Shown here piece by piece: positions 36,618 to 48,751 of a DNA stretch of 64,000 bases; position 1 is the first letter of the stretch; every line of letters starts with the position of its first letter. The position numbers and the translations under genes were made by a program. Below the pieces are notes generated by a model that was given only the letters and a program-made list of their open reading frames with translations, searched no databases and was not told where the DNA came from. This DNA comes from Cyathus striatus (lineage: Eukaryota > Basidiomycota > Agaricomycetes > Agaricales > Nidulariaceae). The DNA is taken from the NCBI GenBank assembly GCA_025738555.1, contig JAOVFP010000020.1:1674001-1738000 (forward strand). The letters run 5' to 3'.

Positions 36618-39600
36618 GGCAAATTAAGAATTCTGGTTAATCGAATATGGTGGAAACAAGCAAAGACAGACAGCGCACGGCCAACGCGCCTCGGTTCGGA
36701 GTAAACATTTGATTACGTAATTCAGGATCGTCGGGACAAACAGCGCAATTGACCACCGACATCCCAAGTCAACAGTCTCAACTTTCTCTCCCACCGGACC
36801 CACCAAACCCCTGAGAAGCAGGACATCTCACACTCACGCCCGTCTTCATTTCTATCTCAGTCTGCTCCTGCCTTTATGAACTGGTCCGCGGAATAAAGCT
36901 TGAAGAAGCGCATCGCTTGCACTACTAGTTCAACCACCCGGCCCTACACTGTATACTTCTGTCAAAACAATGACTCCTTTGTTTCTGTGCCTTCATAGGA
37001 CTACACTATGGCTCCATCTTATTCACAGCTTTCCCGGAGAACCACATGCCTAAAGGTTAGAACCAGACTAACCTCCTGCAACGCTTGCAGTTGTCTCTGC
37101 TTCGATTCTATTCATCGTTACTGCTGCACGAGGATCCCTTCTGATACTGACGTGCTACCTCCGCGATGTACCCAAAATAGTATCGGAACCTTGCTCACAA
37201 GTCGGTCTTCGATGAGGGGCTTCTAACAATCTTCTATGTCGCCGCATTTTTGCTATCTGGACGACACCTATCTCTCGAAAGGCACACAACAGCTATCCAT
37301 TTCAATAGACCTAGGCGCACCTAGGCGTGTCATCCTGCGAATGTACACCCTAAAAATGCCAGAAATTTACATATAAGTTAAGTATACGTTTCTGAAACCA
37401 CCCTGCTACATCTGAAGGCATAGCATTGTCTTTGAGAACAAACGACGAGGGACACAGCTACCTTATCAGGAGTACAGCAAGCGTTCAGCACCCTATCATT
37501 CTTGATTAACGCCTTGTACCTCAAGGGAGCCCGTACTTGACACGTTTCGAAATAGCGGCGCTCATATTCCCTGTTCGCCGTGCTTTGGAGACGCTCAAAC
37601 ATTCCTTGGGCCTTCGCGTTTGTATTTCGGGCATACAGGAGACCCCTGGAAATTTCCGAGTCCGCTGCGGATGTTTATAGACTTCCTTGGATAGTCGCTC
37701 ATCTACGCCCTACTGCATTCGATGGCTGAACACGCTCTCGCACGATATGGTTGGCGGGAGTAGCACATATCTTCATTAATATGCGCCGCAGACGACAAGT
37801 CCCTCCCTAAATGCAGATTCGTTATCGTCTTTTTAGAAACAATAGCCCGAATCCACTCCTAACATATGTTAATGACTGACAATGAGTGGGAAGAATTGTC
37901 ATTTAGTCTTCACTAATCTGCCCCATACTGTCCCTAGTGGCTGCATGTAGCCTATCTATAAGGTGATGACCGAGGGACTTGCTGGCCACCAACGCCCGAG
38001 CTCGGATCTCTGCGGCTTTGGACCTTCTTATGACGTCGACGGCTGTACCCTGGAACAAAATACCTATCTATGGCAATGAAATTCATGTCTACGACATTTC
38101 GCGCATTCGTGCTTCTTCCTCTCGACAGAGAGAACCCACCTCATGGCATGCTAGAGGTGTCGATCGTGAACCAGAGGAGCAAAATTGACAACCGTGTCGC
38201 GAACTTCTTTTTTTCTGCATAACTGTACAAGTCCCGTACGAGGCCTGCCATTTTGTTACCTGGTAAAGCCGGAGACAGGAGAAACTACAGATAGTATTGA
38301 GTGCGAGTCGGAGCCAAACACAATGAGCAAGGTAATCTTCAATTGCGACGTGTTCGAAGTTCATTGCTCGACAACGTAGCAATCCATCATTTCAAACCAA
38401 CCCGTGCATCCATATTTTGTCGAATATCTCTTATCCATGCTGCAGGCGTTTAGCATCGCAATACATAGAAAAGCGGCAGTAGCATTTCATCTTGCCCCTG
38501 TGGTCAACGGCTGCAATTGTACCCAGCTCACCCGCCCTCAAACAAGGTACATTTCATTTTCACTTACCCGGATTTGAATGATCTTCTTCGTATGTAAGGG
38601 CATGTGTCGACGAGTCAGTACTACTGTCGTCCAACACCACTTCCATGCGCTGATCAGTCTTCTTCACTCTTTCTACGTATCTGCAAAAGTTTTAAATGCA
38701 CGCAGTGCTCCGCATGTGATTGGAATCCTATCAAATTTCTGCCTCGCGTTTGCGTCATTGCATCGGGACATTTAGAAGGTACAAGTGAACGGATCATCTT
38801 TTGCTTGGAGATCAGCTTATCCCGGGAAAAGGCAGTTAGGATTGGACATTACAAACCCTGGCGCAATTTCTAACTCTCCAGGCCTCGAGAAATGAGTTCA
38901 TATCCCCAAGTGACTAAATATATCTGCAACTCGAAATATTTTTTCGTTATCTCCATTTCACAAAGCGACCGCATTTCGACCGAACTGAACCGGTTGTTGA
39001 TGTTTGACGGGGATACGATTTATAACTTTAGGAGCTTCTAGGATTCCTTCGATACTAATTCGTGTTTGTTTCGCATGCAAGTGGTGGAATGTCTTCTAGA
39101 TTTCTGATGCTTAATGGATCCGTTAAACCTGGGTTGCGTAGATCAGTACGTCCTAAATATAAGCACCATGAGCAACTGCCGGTTCTGCTGGAGGAAATAC
39201 GACGATGAACGTAGGAATTGACTGTTGGCCTGCTCGCTCCGCCATTTCAGTCTCTAAAAGTCTGTTCGGCAGTGCTTTTAGAATTCGGCGGGGCTTGTGG
39301 GTCGTATTTTTGATATCGATGTCAATTTACCTCATGTGCGAGGGACTCGGAGTGAGATCTTCACAAAGTATAAAACTGTATAAAGTTCTGTGAAGAGCAC
39401 GCTGTGACTTTTTTTTTGCGGTGTCCGTGATGAATATTGACGTAGAGAACTGTAACCCTTCCAAGCAGTACGGATCAGATGGACCACTGGAATTTATAGT
39501 ACTCACTAAAGCGAAAGGTAATATTTTCTCATTGTCTGAATAATTTGTTGCAATCAGATGTTCGCTCATCGACTTATTATACTGCGTCTTTTATACAAAT

Positions 39601-40174
39601 TTCCTAATATAAAACACCGCCGCTAACTCGTAAGTGTATCGGGGCGATTCAAAAAAAATGTAGTAAGTAAACCTAACCTTTAAAGCATTCAAATTCAACT
39701 TTGTCATTGAGCTTGAGCATCGCAGTCCCGACATTCATATGGAAATTAGTCGGGAAAAAAACTTGCATACTTTAGAGTACTTACATATAACGAAAAGTAC
39801 GCATAATAAATTTTAACTGCTCTAGCCTTCAGCCTATGGCGGAAGGTGTGGACACAATATCATTTCCGAGTCCGAGCGCGATTAAGTACTTGACGCAAAC
39901 TTGAAGCTCCCTTGAAGTTATTACTTAGTTTAAACGTTACGGACGAATCAGTTGATTTCCAGAAAAAGTAGAAAAGTTATACACAAGTATGGAAGACATT
40001 AACAAAAGCTGAGAGCGGTTGGATAGCAAAGCATATTGAAAATGTGAACAACTTAGTAGGTTATGTAACTATGCGTGAGAATGTCATGTGTAAGCGGCAT
40101 CTGTGATCGGTATCGGCAATCACCGAAGTACTATGTAGTTCATCAGCCACCGAACGGAGGAACAGAGTGTTTCG
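36618..40174. other. 3.6 kb stretch without a recognisable gene
   Basis: PIG-F promoter at the left, eL34 promoter at the right. Small frames such as one at 37008 (MAPSYSQLSRRTTCLK plus a possible intron) end within a few dozen codons. Nothing could be assigned. Confidence 0.4.
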
Positions 40175-40202
40175 CCATCGGCATCGACATCCTCAAGACA
40201 AG
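40175..40202 (+). promoter_or_regulatory. Putative non-coding leader exon end of the eL34 gene
   Basis: The segment reads CATCGGCATCGACATC, then CTCAAGACAAG, and is followed by a GTGAGT donor. Position for position it matches the end of the first exon of the eL31 gene at 52733-52759, where the last three bases are the start ATG instead of AAG. The inferred intron runs to TTTGTAG just before 40483, so the eL34 coding start lies in exon 2. Confidence 0.6.
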
Positions 40203-40489
40203 GTGAGTTTATGCCCCCGTATTGTAGCAAACCTTTGTTAATAAACGTCCCAGACCTCTTCAACCACCACCGGTCAATGTGAGTCGAAATTTGCTCGAAA
40301 AACGGCAGTTCTGGCGCTAGGGAAGGTCACTTTGTGTTGTTTAGTGGAGGATGGGTTTTTTGAGGAATCTATGCTAGGGAAGAGGATTGGGCGTGGGGCC
40401 TAAGATGAATGATTGAAGGAGCCAGGACTGCCGGGAGACTCTGCAGGATTAAAACGAGATACTGATGGATTCGATTTGTAGCTTTCGCA

Positions 40490-40939
40490 ATGGCCCAACG
40501 TGTTACTATCCGCAAGCGTACTCCCTATAACACCACCTCCAACCGCCGGCGCGTGGTGAAGACCCCTGGTGGCAAGCTTGTCTACCACCATCTCAAAAAG
40601 AACGGCACCGCCCCCAAGTGCGGTGACTGCGGTGTTGGCCTCCCCGGTGTACGTTCTTCAATTCCGACTTAGAGATCTACGTTTTTTATAAGATGGTTTC
40701 GTAGGTCCCTGCCCTCCGCCCCCGCAAGTATGCTACTGTTTCTAAGCGTATCAAGTCGGTGCAGCGTGCATACGGTGGTTCGAGATGCGGCGAATGTGTT
40801 AAGTCCCGGTGAGTAGAGTTACGTTTTCCATTTAAGCACTATTCTGACATCCGAATGTTCCATTAGCATTCTCCGCGCATTCTTGGTTGAGGAGGCCAAG
40901 ATCGTGAAGAGGGTCATCAAATCTCAACAAAAGAAGTAG
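40490..40939 (+). CDS. RPL34: 60S ribosomal protein eL34
   Basis: Component of the large ribosomal subunit. Seen: MAQRVTIRKRTPYNTTSNRR, then KTPGGKLVYHHLKKNGTAPK, the zinc-binding pair KCGDCG and RCGECV, and the C-terminus LVEEAKIVKRVIKSQQKK. Three coding exons give about 111 aa, the usual length. The first intron follows GVGLPG, the second follows ECVKSR. The ATG lies a few bases after an inferred 5' UTR intron. Confidence 0.95.
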
Positions 40940-43900
40940 GGGGCTTTGTAGGGTTTTTTTGATGATACTACGCGCGATGGGGTATTACGCGCCCTGTGCG
41001 TCTCTGCTACGTTATGTTGCCATGTATATGCCAAAACAAATAACCGAGGAGGTTCTTATGCAATGCCATAACGCCATAGCGCTACAGCCTTTGTCCGGGT
41101 GTTGTGCACATTGTCTATAATATAGTCCACCCCGTTATTGCCCTCTTGAGTCATCTTTATTGATTGTTTCTCGTCAGAGTTCTGCTGCCGTGAAAGTGAA
41201 GATCATGAATGTAATGGCAGCCTGGGTCCCCTTCCTGGCACTCTATACCCACCGTAGCGACCGTCAAAGAGATCTCATATTCATGGTATACCATCTTGAT
41301 ACGCCAACTGACTCCCTGCATTGCAGATGAGCAAGACGATGTCTTGGGACTCCTGCATTTTACTCAGGCATATGAAGTTTACCCGTGTACCCCACACAGA
41401 CAACATACTCCCATGCTTGTCCTACGAACTGGCTCGTGGCGCTATGGGATCTATATCTCAATGGACATTTGTCTAAAGCAGGGTAAAGTAACCCGGAGCT
41501 CCACACTACGCCCATCTCTCTTCTTGGCTATTCCACCTAAGCTTGTCAGCATCAAACTGGTCGGTTGCTGGTTGCCCCCTAATGGCTAGAAATATCCATC
41601 TGAGACGATGACGATACCTCCGCCTTTTCCAGCACTCCGCAAGCACTCCGACTTATTCCTTCTGCCTGAGAATGCACAGCAGTGCGGCCGACCAGTTCCC
41701 TAATACGTACAGAGTGAATCTCGGTTGGTGGCTGACTTTGTTGAAGTCGAAACGGTTCACTGTTGAAGGCTGCGTCTGTCGTACGGTAATAATGTGAATC
41801 TTATCTTCAATACAACTACTAACTCAACTCTTGAACAAACTATATATGGTATATGAAAGGTTGTATAAGGCTCTGCTCTGCTACTGCCTTGCTAGATGCA
41901 TGCGCTACATATGTGATTGACCGACTGACCATTTATGACTCTACTTCCCTCGAGAACACCATTCTGAAATACTTTGGAGATAGTTCCTTTAAAAGCAATC
42001 ATATACGCACAGGCTGTCAATTAGTGCACACTTACTTCGTGGCTTTTAGATTCTTCAAAGCTTGTTCGACGCGGATAGGAGTGGGATGACCGTCAGCCAT
42101 TCAGGTACATACCATACAGGTTCTGGAGAACTTGAAGGAAGGCCTAATGTACTCTTCGTCGAGCGGAACCCTCCGAGTTATTAAACATAGCTTTGTATAC
42201 TCATTCTGAGTCTTTTTCTACTTAAATGAAATAGTCCCTCCCGGGTGCATTAGTGGAAAATCTTAAATGACATTATCGACAACGACCTCGAGATAAATCA
42301 GACCTTTATAACGTCCACTGAAATCCGAGTCGGGAGCTTTACAGCTCTCTTCTTCCGAGTCGCGCTTTTGTCGTACCTCAAGTTCCTCGGTCCACAACTA
42401 TATGTGGCTTCGCTATGATTCACGGTGAGCAATGGACTCGGTCATGAGAATGCCGCATACGCATGGGATGTAGGACAAGCTTGGCACCAGAAAGTCAGAG
42501 TGAGAATAGACGTGCTATGTGCTGCAGAGGAAGTTGGTTCAGCTAAGCTGTTTTGCTATCTGCGCTGGTTCTGGCCTGAAATTCTGCGATTTTTACGGTA
42601 GACTTCAAGCGGGGCTGCTTGTATCAATAAGTAGCTTTGCGCCGATGCCCGTGATAGAATGGTCTGCATCTCGTAAATGCTGCAAACGGCGCCTCGCCTT
42701 GCTTCGCGGACTGTGAGGACTGTGATGTTCTCTATATTTCCGAATAAACCAGTAACGGGCTCCTGTTATGGTTTGTCTTCTACTTTAAGCATGTGTCGGC
42801 ACAAGGTAAGTACCACCCGAAACTTTGCCAAGTTCACCGCGATGATGTTGCACGATTTACTCCTGTTTTGCAGACTCCTACGCACTGAGATATGTTGCGA
42901 TTAGATAAAAACTTTGAAGGTAACAGTCATACCTTTGAAATGGTTAATGATCCTATCCAGGGAGTTTTCAGCAAAGTCCTACTAAATGTGTATGTGCGTT
43001 GGAACTGCGCCGCAGTGATATTGGCGCTACATAGACAAAATCAGTACACTTACTTTTGAGAAGCATTCAGATTTATATACACGAGATGTTGGTAAAGATA
43101 ATTTTAAAATGGTCCCGCTTACTACCAACAAACTTAAAATTGGCTCTTATGATATTCATATGTCCCTGAAATAAATCACGATAAGTTAAAAATTATTTAA
43201 AAAAATTGTACGCATAGATGAGGCGGTGTTCAGTTATTCATTCACTATAATATCGAAGTCTTGATCTAAACGTCGCAGCATACTGTTAGTTGTGATCAGA
43301 ACCTGATCCTCGAATCTCCAGTGGCTTGGCAAGCTCTAGACAACTGATATAAGTAGTAGGCCTCCAGATAGATGTCTAATAAATAGAATTACTCGAACTC
43401 GAAGATGATCGTTGCCTACATACATACCGACTGCATGTTGAACGGACTTCTAGGCTCTGTGTGCAACAGTCGCGACCTACAGAGCTGAGAGTAGTTACTA
43501 AAAATAGAATGCATTGATGATAAAAATAGCTCGACTTCGGACAGGGTGACTGTGGTTTCCATCAATGTGTTTCCTGTTTGCGGGAAAAGGCATGTATCAA
43601 TATGTGTGAGAGGCAGATGGGAGAGCCTTTTGAGAACAATAAAATCTTTATGTTGGGCCGAATAAAAAGCCACAATTATGGAGTTGGTTATTATGGAGTC
43701 TGCAAGTGGAAGCTTGTGATTGAGAGCCGATAAGCCCGACAATGGCACGTTGACGTTGAACGGTGTTGCCAAACAGTCAACAATAGATGCGATGATGGGT
43801 GTCAAACTGTGTCAAATTCGTTGCGGAGTAACAGCCCACGTAGCGACCAAGCCTTTATAATATAATCAAAGTGGATACAATCTTCCCATTCCACTCTTCT

Positions 43901-43955
43901 CTTCCCTTCTTTTCTTTTCACTTTCTTTCATTCATTTTCTTTTAAAGTCCACAGG
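40940..43955. other. 3 kb stretch without a recognisable gene
   Basis: eL34 3' UTR, then only short frames with no motif. The last ~100 bp before 43956 are rich in CTTTCTTTTC-type pyrimidine runs, as is common in fungal promoters close to a transcription start. Confidence 0.4.
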
Positions 43956-45440
43956 ATGGATTCTGGAACTCGAGGTGTGTACTGAACTTCTGAAATGGCG
44001 GACGCAACTGTAACTCGAATCCAAAACAGGCAAAGCATTTTTGGCAAGGGTTTATCCTTACAATCTGCGACCGGTCGTAATTATCTGTGAGCGTGGTGCT
44101 TATTTAGCAGATGGAATGTCATGTAACATTGGGATGAATAGTCGGTGCTATTGGAGGGATGTGGACACTCTTTTCGTGAGCTGTTGTTTCATTGAAGTGT
44201 GGTATTTGTGCTAATCTCCTGTGGGACCTAGGGCTGTGTGTTGTTGCCTCGTTAAGTTATGTTACCATCGATCTTAACCCGATCTTTTAGATTGGCTTCT
44301 TCCGCAATGCAGGCATTGAAGGAGATAGTATGTCGCCTGCTGCTGGCCATTACCATTCACTTAGCTTGAAATTAGATAATTCCGCGAAACTGAAAAATAT
44401 TGCCATTGTGCTGGGGACCCTTTTCATGGTTGTTGCTGTCATCGAGGTGCGTATATGCCATCCTTCGTCTGAAAGCCACTGATCATCGTTGCTGCTGCAG
44501 GCGTTCGGGATTCTCGCAGGAGTAATGGTATATATTATTCTTGTCAACAGCGGAAGCGATCCTCATTTCCTTTCAGCGCAAACCGAAACCTGCTGGGGTA
44601 TTCGCCATCTTATCCGGCTTGGCTACCCTTATCGTCTTCACTGCTGAACTCATGACCGTCGTCGTGCACTTTGTTCTTAAGGTGGTGGACGTCTTCCTAC
44701 CTCTCTCATTGACAGAGTGCTGAAAGGTTTTATAGAAAGACATCCTCTCCGTTTGTACAAACGTCAACAATGGACGAACGGTTACATATGTTAGTACCGC
44801 ATTGTAAACCGGCAGGCCGGATAGCTGATCATTTGGGACAGTTTGGTTTCTTTGGACCTATCGTCAGTAACCAGATAACACCCCAGGAAGCTGCACGTTG
44901 TTAGTATGATTGCCTTATGATATAAGTATTCTAGAATGATCTCCTTTGTGATAGGGTGCAACGACTCGTATGATCACGATTCCTGGTCCCTAATCGTCTC
45001 TATGCTCATCGCATCCAGTAAGCTGCATACATGTTTCTCCTCACTCCATGGCGATACTGACTAAATCTCTGTTAGTCCTCGCCGTTATGGCTGCTTTAGT
45101 TGCTTTCAGATATTATCGCCAGCTTCTTGACCCCTCAAGTCCCGCGTATGCCCAAGGAGCAGCAGCACCTCAAGCAACAGTAGTCACTCTTCAATACGGT
45201 GCACCTTATGACGGTTCCCAGAACTACGGATTCCGTCCACCACAGCCTTATCCTGGTCAGGCTTACGTGCCTCCTGTCGGACCCCCACCCCCACGTGTAC
45301 TTCAGAATCCGTTCGACCCCCAGAGTGAACCTAGGCCACCTATGTATATGAGTGGTGATGGGAACGCCTACGGCTCTGATAACAAGGACCCTTTTGTGGA
45401 TCCTAATGTTGAAGCTCGGGCTGATAGACGAGGGTCTTGA
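43956..45440 (+). CDS. Tetraspan-like membrane protein with Pro/Tyr-rich cytoplasmic tail
   Basis: No named family; the layout (three close TM segments, a large loop, a fourth TM and a disordered tail) resembles basidiomycete tetraspanin-like proteins. Seen: MDSGTR, then ARVYPYNLRPVVII, a first membrane region, SLKLDNSAKLKNIAIVLGTL with FMVVAVIEAFGILAGVM, and KPAGVFAILSGLATLIVFTA. A loop with cysteines (VCTNVNNGRTVTYMFGFFGP, EAARWCNDSYDHDSWS) follows, then SLIVSMLIASILAVMAALVA, FRYYRQLLDPSSPAYAQG, and a Pro/Tyr/Gly-rich tail ending EARADRRGS. The intron before ILAVMAALVA removes the in-frame-looking ATG at 45048, so that ATG is not the start. About eight exons. Confidence 0.72.
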
Positions 45441-46627
45441 GAGATTTCAGAGATTTGGCGTTTATGACTCATGTTGATGATGGAAGGTGGAATATTTGTA
45501 GCTCGAACTTACCATAACCTTTAATCATGTACTGGAGTGTATGTAGCTACAATTAAACTTTTATCCTAAGCTCCCTGACCGAATTATCTACTGCAACTTT
45601 AAGGTCAGCAACTTGTAGAAGTGAATCGGTAAGACTTGAGCAAGTTGTGAGTAACTCGAGTCTCGAGAGTCGAGAGCAACTTGAAGACCGCAATTCGTTT
45701 ATATTTGCATATGTTACCTTGCAGTTAGATTGCCGTTGATAACAAACAAAGTGTAACTCGCGTGCTCTCCGCTGTTAACTTCTTTTAAACCCGATGATTA
45801 CCCGGACCGGCTACTTCTCGTCTTCAAAACCGTCCCTAAGATTAACGGCGTCGTGATCGGAGCCCTGAAACAATGAAAGGCCTTACATAGATTGACTATA
45901 CTGACCACAAAAGTTCTGGCAGTTTCTGCCCGTTGTACGCCATGGCTTTTTCAATGCCTACTAGTACTGAAGATTTGACTTGGTCACTACCCGAATGAAC
46001 TCCAAATTTTTCAGATGCTGACAAAACGTCCCCAGCATGGAGCGACAGTAGCGGCGATCGTTTTTCTGAACAGAGCCTCATCACGTAGAACCGCACCGGG
46101 ACCCGTTGCTAACATCAGCATTTCCCAAGCTCAACGTCCTAATTAAACGTAGTGTATCAGAACACCTGCACTGTGATCCACGCGCCCAATACTTCAGTAT
46201 AATGCTTTCTTTGTTCTACAAGAATAACTTCACCATTCGCCATGGATAATCTTGATGGCGTCGCGTGGTTTTCAAAAATGTATCCGGTGCTCCTGGGCGC
46301 AGACGAGTTTTTGGTTGCTGGTTCCTTCTTGGGGCTCAAAATCGTGTTTCGACGCCCATACACAGCGTTTCAATACCCCAATTATCCTAGCAGACGGTGA
46401 ATTCGTCAGTGTTTTTTGCAATATACATGCAAGAAGGAAGGCGAATATTGGCCGGTATCATGCTCTATGGCCTCTGTTATTGACTCTTGGTTTCAGCAAA
46501 CGGAGAAGTACTTGCGACGAGCAAAGGTAGTTGAAGATATTTAATGAGGCTTGTCTTTCATTGCCTGCTATCTCAACCAACAGCTCTACTTCTACTTACT
46601 ATCCCAACAAACAATTCTACTTTTAAG
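45441..46627. other. Intergenic, with a local inverted repeat
   Basis: No gene assigned. A 51-codon frame near 46242 (MDNLDGVAWFSKMYPVLLGA) has a coding look but joins nothing. An imperfect hairpin lies at 45641-45683. Confidence 0.35.
45641..45683. repeat. Imperfect inverted repeat
   Basis: CAAGTTG at the left end pairs with CAACTTG at the right end, with CTCGA/TCGAG pairs inside. A further CAACTTG sits at about 45609. It could be a protein-binding site or part of the 3' end of the upstream transcript; there is no direct evidence of function. Confidence 0.4.
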
Positions 46628-47791
46628 ATGAGCCACCACTCGAGGACTTATTCGCAATCTGGAAACAACGGCTTCCAGGGATATTGTGTCGACGTAGCTG
46701 TCAACAAAGAATCTGCCATGGTTCTTAGGGAGAGCTACATCGACCCCGAGAAGCATGCCTCCCAAGCTCTCATCGTAAAGACCACTCAGCTTTGGGACCA
46801 CGGAGCCGTAAGTGTCGCCAGATTTATTTTTGAAATTGTTTGCTGAATTTCAATCTCGTAGACCATTAGCTTCGCTTTCCTTGACAGGTTTCCTGGAACT
46901 ATCACTCAGCAGGAGAAAGTCAAGGCCATCATCAAGGAGTGGGAGAAATACGGCAGTATTCATTTCCGTCATGTTCAAGGTAGGAACGCAGAGATTCGCA
47001 TCACCTTCGATCCCAACCTTGGATCTTGGTCGTGCGTCGGGACGGAGTGCTCCCTGGTGCCTCCCGGTCTTCCTACCATGAACCTAGCGCACGTTAGCAC
47101 CGATTCGTCTATTACTTGCTCCGATCAGGGTATTATTCTTCATGAATTTGGGCACGCTCTTGGCTTTATTCACGAGTACCGCTCGCACGTCGAAGGAGGA
47201 AGCACCATTCTGAGAGATGAAGGTAAGATAATATTCACCGGCGTAAATTAAAATCGGTGAACTGAAATTTGGGCAGCTATTATCGCTCGCTACATAGCCT
47301 CCCAAACTGGATGGAGCGAAGAGACCGTGCGCGCTCAAATTTTGGATATTTATAACAACGGCAACGTCACGAACTTCTTCCAGGTCGATCCAACCTCTAT
47401 CATGAAGTAAGCGCATGATCGTGCTATTCGTGGTCTGTGAATTAACGACTCCGGCGCTTTCAGATACTTTTTGACGCCGGATATGATTCTTCAAGGGACT
47501 CCTCTCCCTCCTAATGCTGGTCTCTCCGAGATGGATAAAGCGTTTTTGTTTATCTATTATCCACTTGCTCCTGGTGCGAGCCCCGTCTGGACCATGGAGC
47601 ACGCTCTCGAGGTTGCCGGCGTTGAAGGGGAGTACAGGAACCATATCATGGAAGCTTACAATAGTAGGAACTTGGCCAACGTCCGGTTCTTCTTTATCGT
47701 TCACTGGAATGTTTCCCGCCTTATCACCAAGCAACGCAGGGCTTTGGATCGCGGCCCGGTTGTTCACAGGCAGGCTGCCTTCAGCGATTAG
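46628..47791 (+). CDS. Astacin-like (M12A-type) zinc metalloprotease
   Basis: Predicted endopeptidase of the metzincin clan. Seen: the full zinc site HEFGHALGFIHEYR (three His plus the catalytic Glu), and downstream the Met-turn DPTSIMKYFL with the astacin-style S-x-M-x-Y pattern. Before the site are TISFAFLDRFPGTITQQEKV, IIKEWEKYGSIHFRHVQGR and ITFDPNLGSWSCVG, typical of the N-terminal subdomain. The C-terminus (EGEYRNHIMEAYNSRNLANV) has no known domain. Exons join in phase at DHGA/TISF, RDE/AII and IMK/YFL. The ATG is 46628-46630 and the stop 47789-47791, about 330 aa. No signal peptide is visible after the chosen start; a missed upstream exon could supply one. Confidence 0.85.
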
Positions 47792-48033
47792 TTATTGGTA
47801 TCTGGCACTTTAAATTTTATGGATATGAAATAAATGTAGTGCAGGAAAGTATGGAATTTAATGGATGATGTTGGTATTAGTATCTAGTCCTTGTTATTAG
47901 ATACATGAACATGCATAAGTTTTTTGTGACCGTAAATGGAGTTTCTAACACTGCAGAAGCTAGACGAAAATATTATCAAGATAAATACGAAAACAAAATG
48001 GAACCAGAAAAACTAATGGGCAGGGAGAAAATT

Positions 48034-48080
48034 CCGTGCACGTTCAAGTGTGAGCGTGAGTTGAGCGTGCACGCTCAGGG
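48034..48080 (+). repeat. Left terminal inverted repeat of the GAGCGTGA element
   Basis: Starts CCGTGCACG, contains TGAGCGTGAG and the perfect 16-bp palindrome TGAGCGTGCACGCTCA, and ends CAGGG. It pairs with 49426-49472 in inverted orientation. Confidence 0.65.
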
Positions 48081-48327
48081 TCTGCGCGTGGAAATTTAAC
48101 CCTGAGCGTGAATATTCTATATGTGAGCGTGAGGCAATATGTAAGTGAGCGTGAAGCAATAAGTTGTCATAAATCTACTACTATTATAAATACACACTGT
48201 ACTACTACATGCATATGGTCTACCTGAAAAGCATATATACTCAAATAGGTCATAAATTACTGACAACTGGCAGGATTGAATGATAAAGTTGATTGCGTGA
48301 GCGTGATGTATTGATTTACTTGAGTTT

Positions 48328-48360
48328 GAGCGTGAGCGTGAATAGGTATTACGCTCACGC
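48328..48360. repeat. Foldback module 1 in the GAGCGTGA element
   Basis: GTGAGCGTGAATA is followed, after a few bases, by TATTACGCTCAC, making a stem of about 12 bp with a very short loop. The same architecture (motif, ATA, TAT, complementary motif) recurs at 48431-48457 and 48721-48751. Confidence 0.6.
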
Positions 48361-48430
48361 ATATTTATTAGTATAACTTGTGCGTGAATGTTATATTCAC
48401 ATACCTACTCGATAGAATAGAGTTTGCGCG

Positions 48431-48457
48431 TGAGCGTGATAATACTATTCACGCTCA
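48431..48457. repeat. Foldback module 2 in the GAGCGTGA element
   Basis: TGAGCGTGATA and TATTCACGCTCA face each other across four bases, a near-perfect hairpin. Confidence 0.6.
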
Positions 48458-48720
48458 TGCATGTTTTTAGAGCTCACTCTCAACTTAAAGGAATTTGACA
48501 GTGAGCGTGAAGTACTGAGTGTGAGCGTAATGGGGATTCCTATTTACACTGATGCATTCTATTTACTGCTTCATGCTCATACGTATCTCCTTTGACTTGA
48601 GTGTGATCACAGTGGTAGATCTCCCTATTCACGCACATGCTTATGTCCTATATCTTGGGAGCGAGTGCAAATATAATATTTACATTCAGGCACACTCTCA
48701 ATTTAATTGAGTTAGAGCAT

Positions 48721-48751
48721 GAGCGTGATAGGTATTGCTATTCATGCTCAC
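48721..48751. repeat. Foldback module 3 in the GAGCGTGA element
   Basis: GAGCGTGATA and TATTCATGCTCACGC face each other; one mismatch in the core motif. Confidence 0.55.

Noticed and set aside
45048..45440. Stand-alone 130-codon ORF starting MAILTKSLLV
   Set aside because: The first part lies in an intron; the rest is the last exon of the tetraspan-like gene, whose membrane segment reads through as IASILAVMAALVAFRYY.
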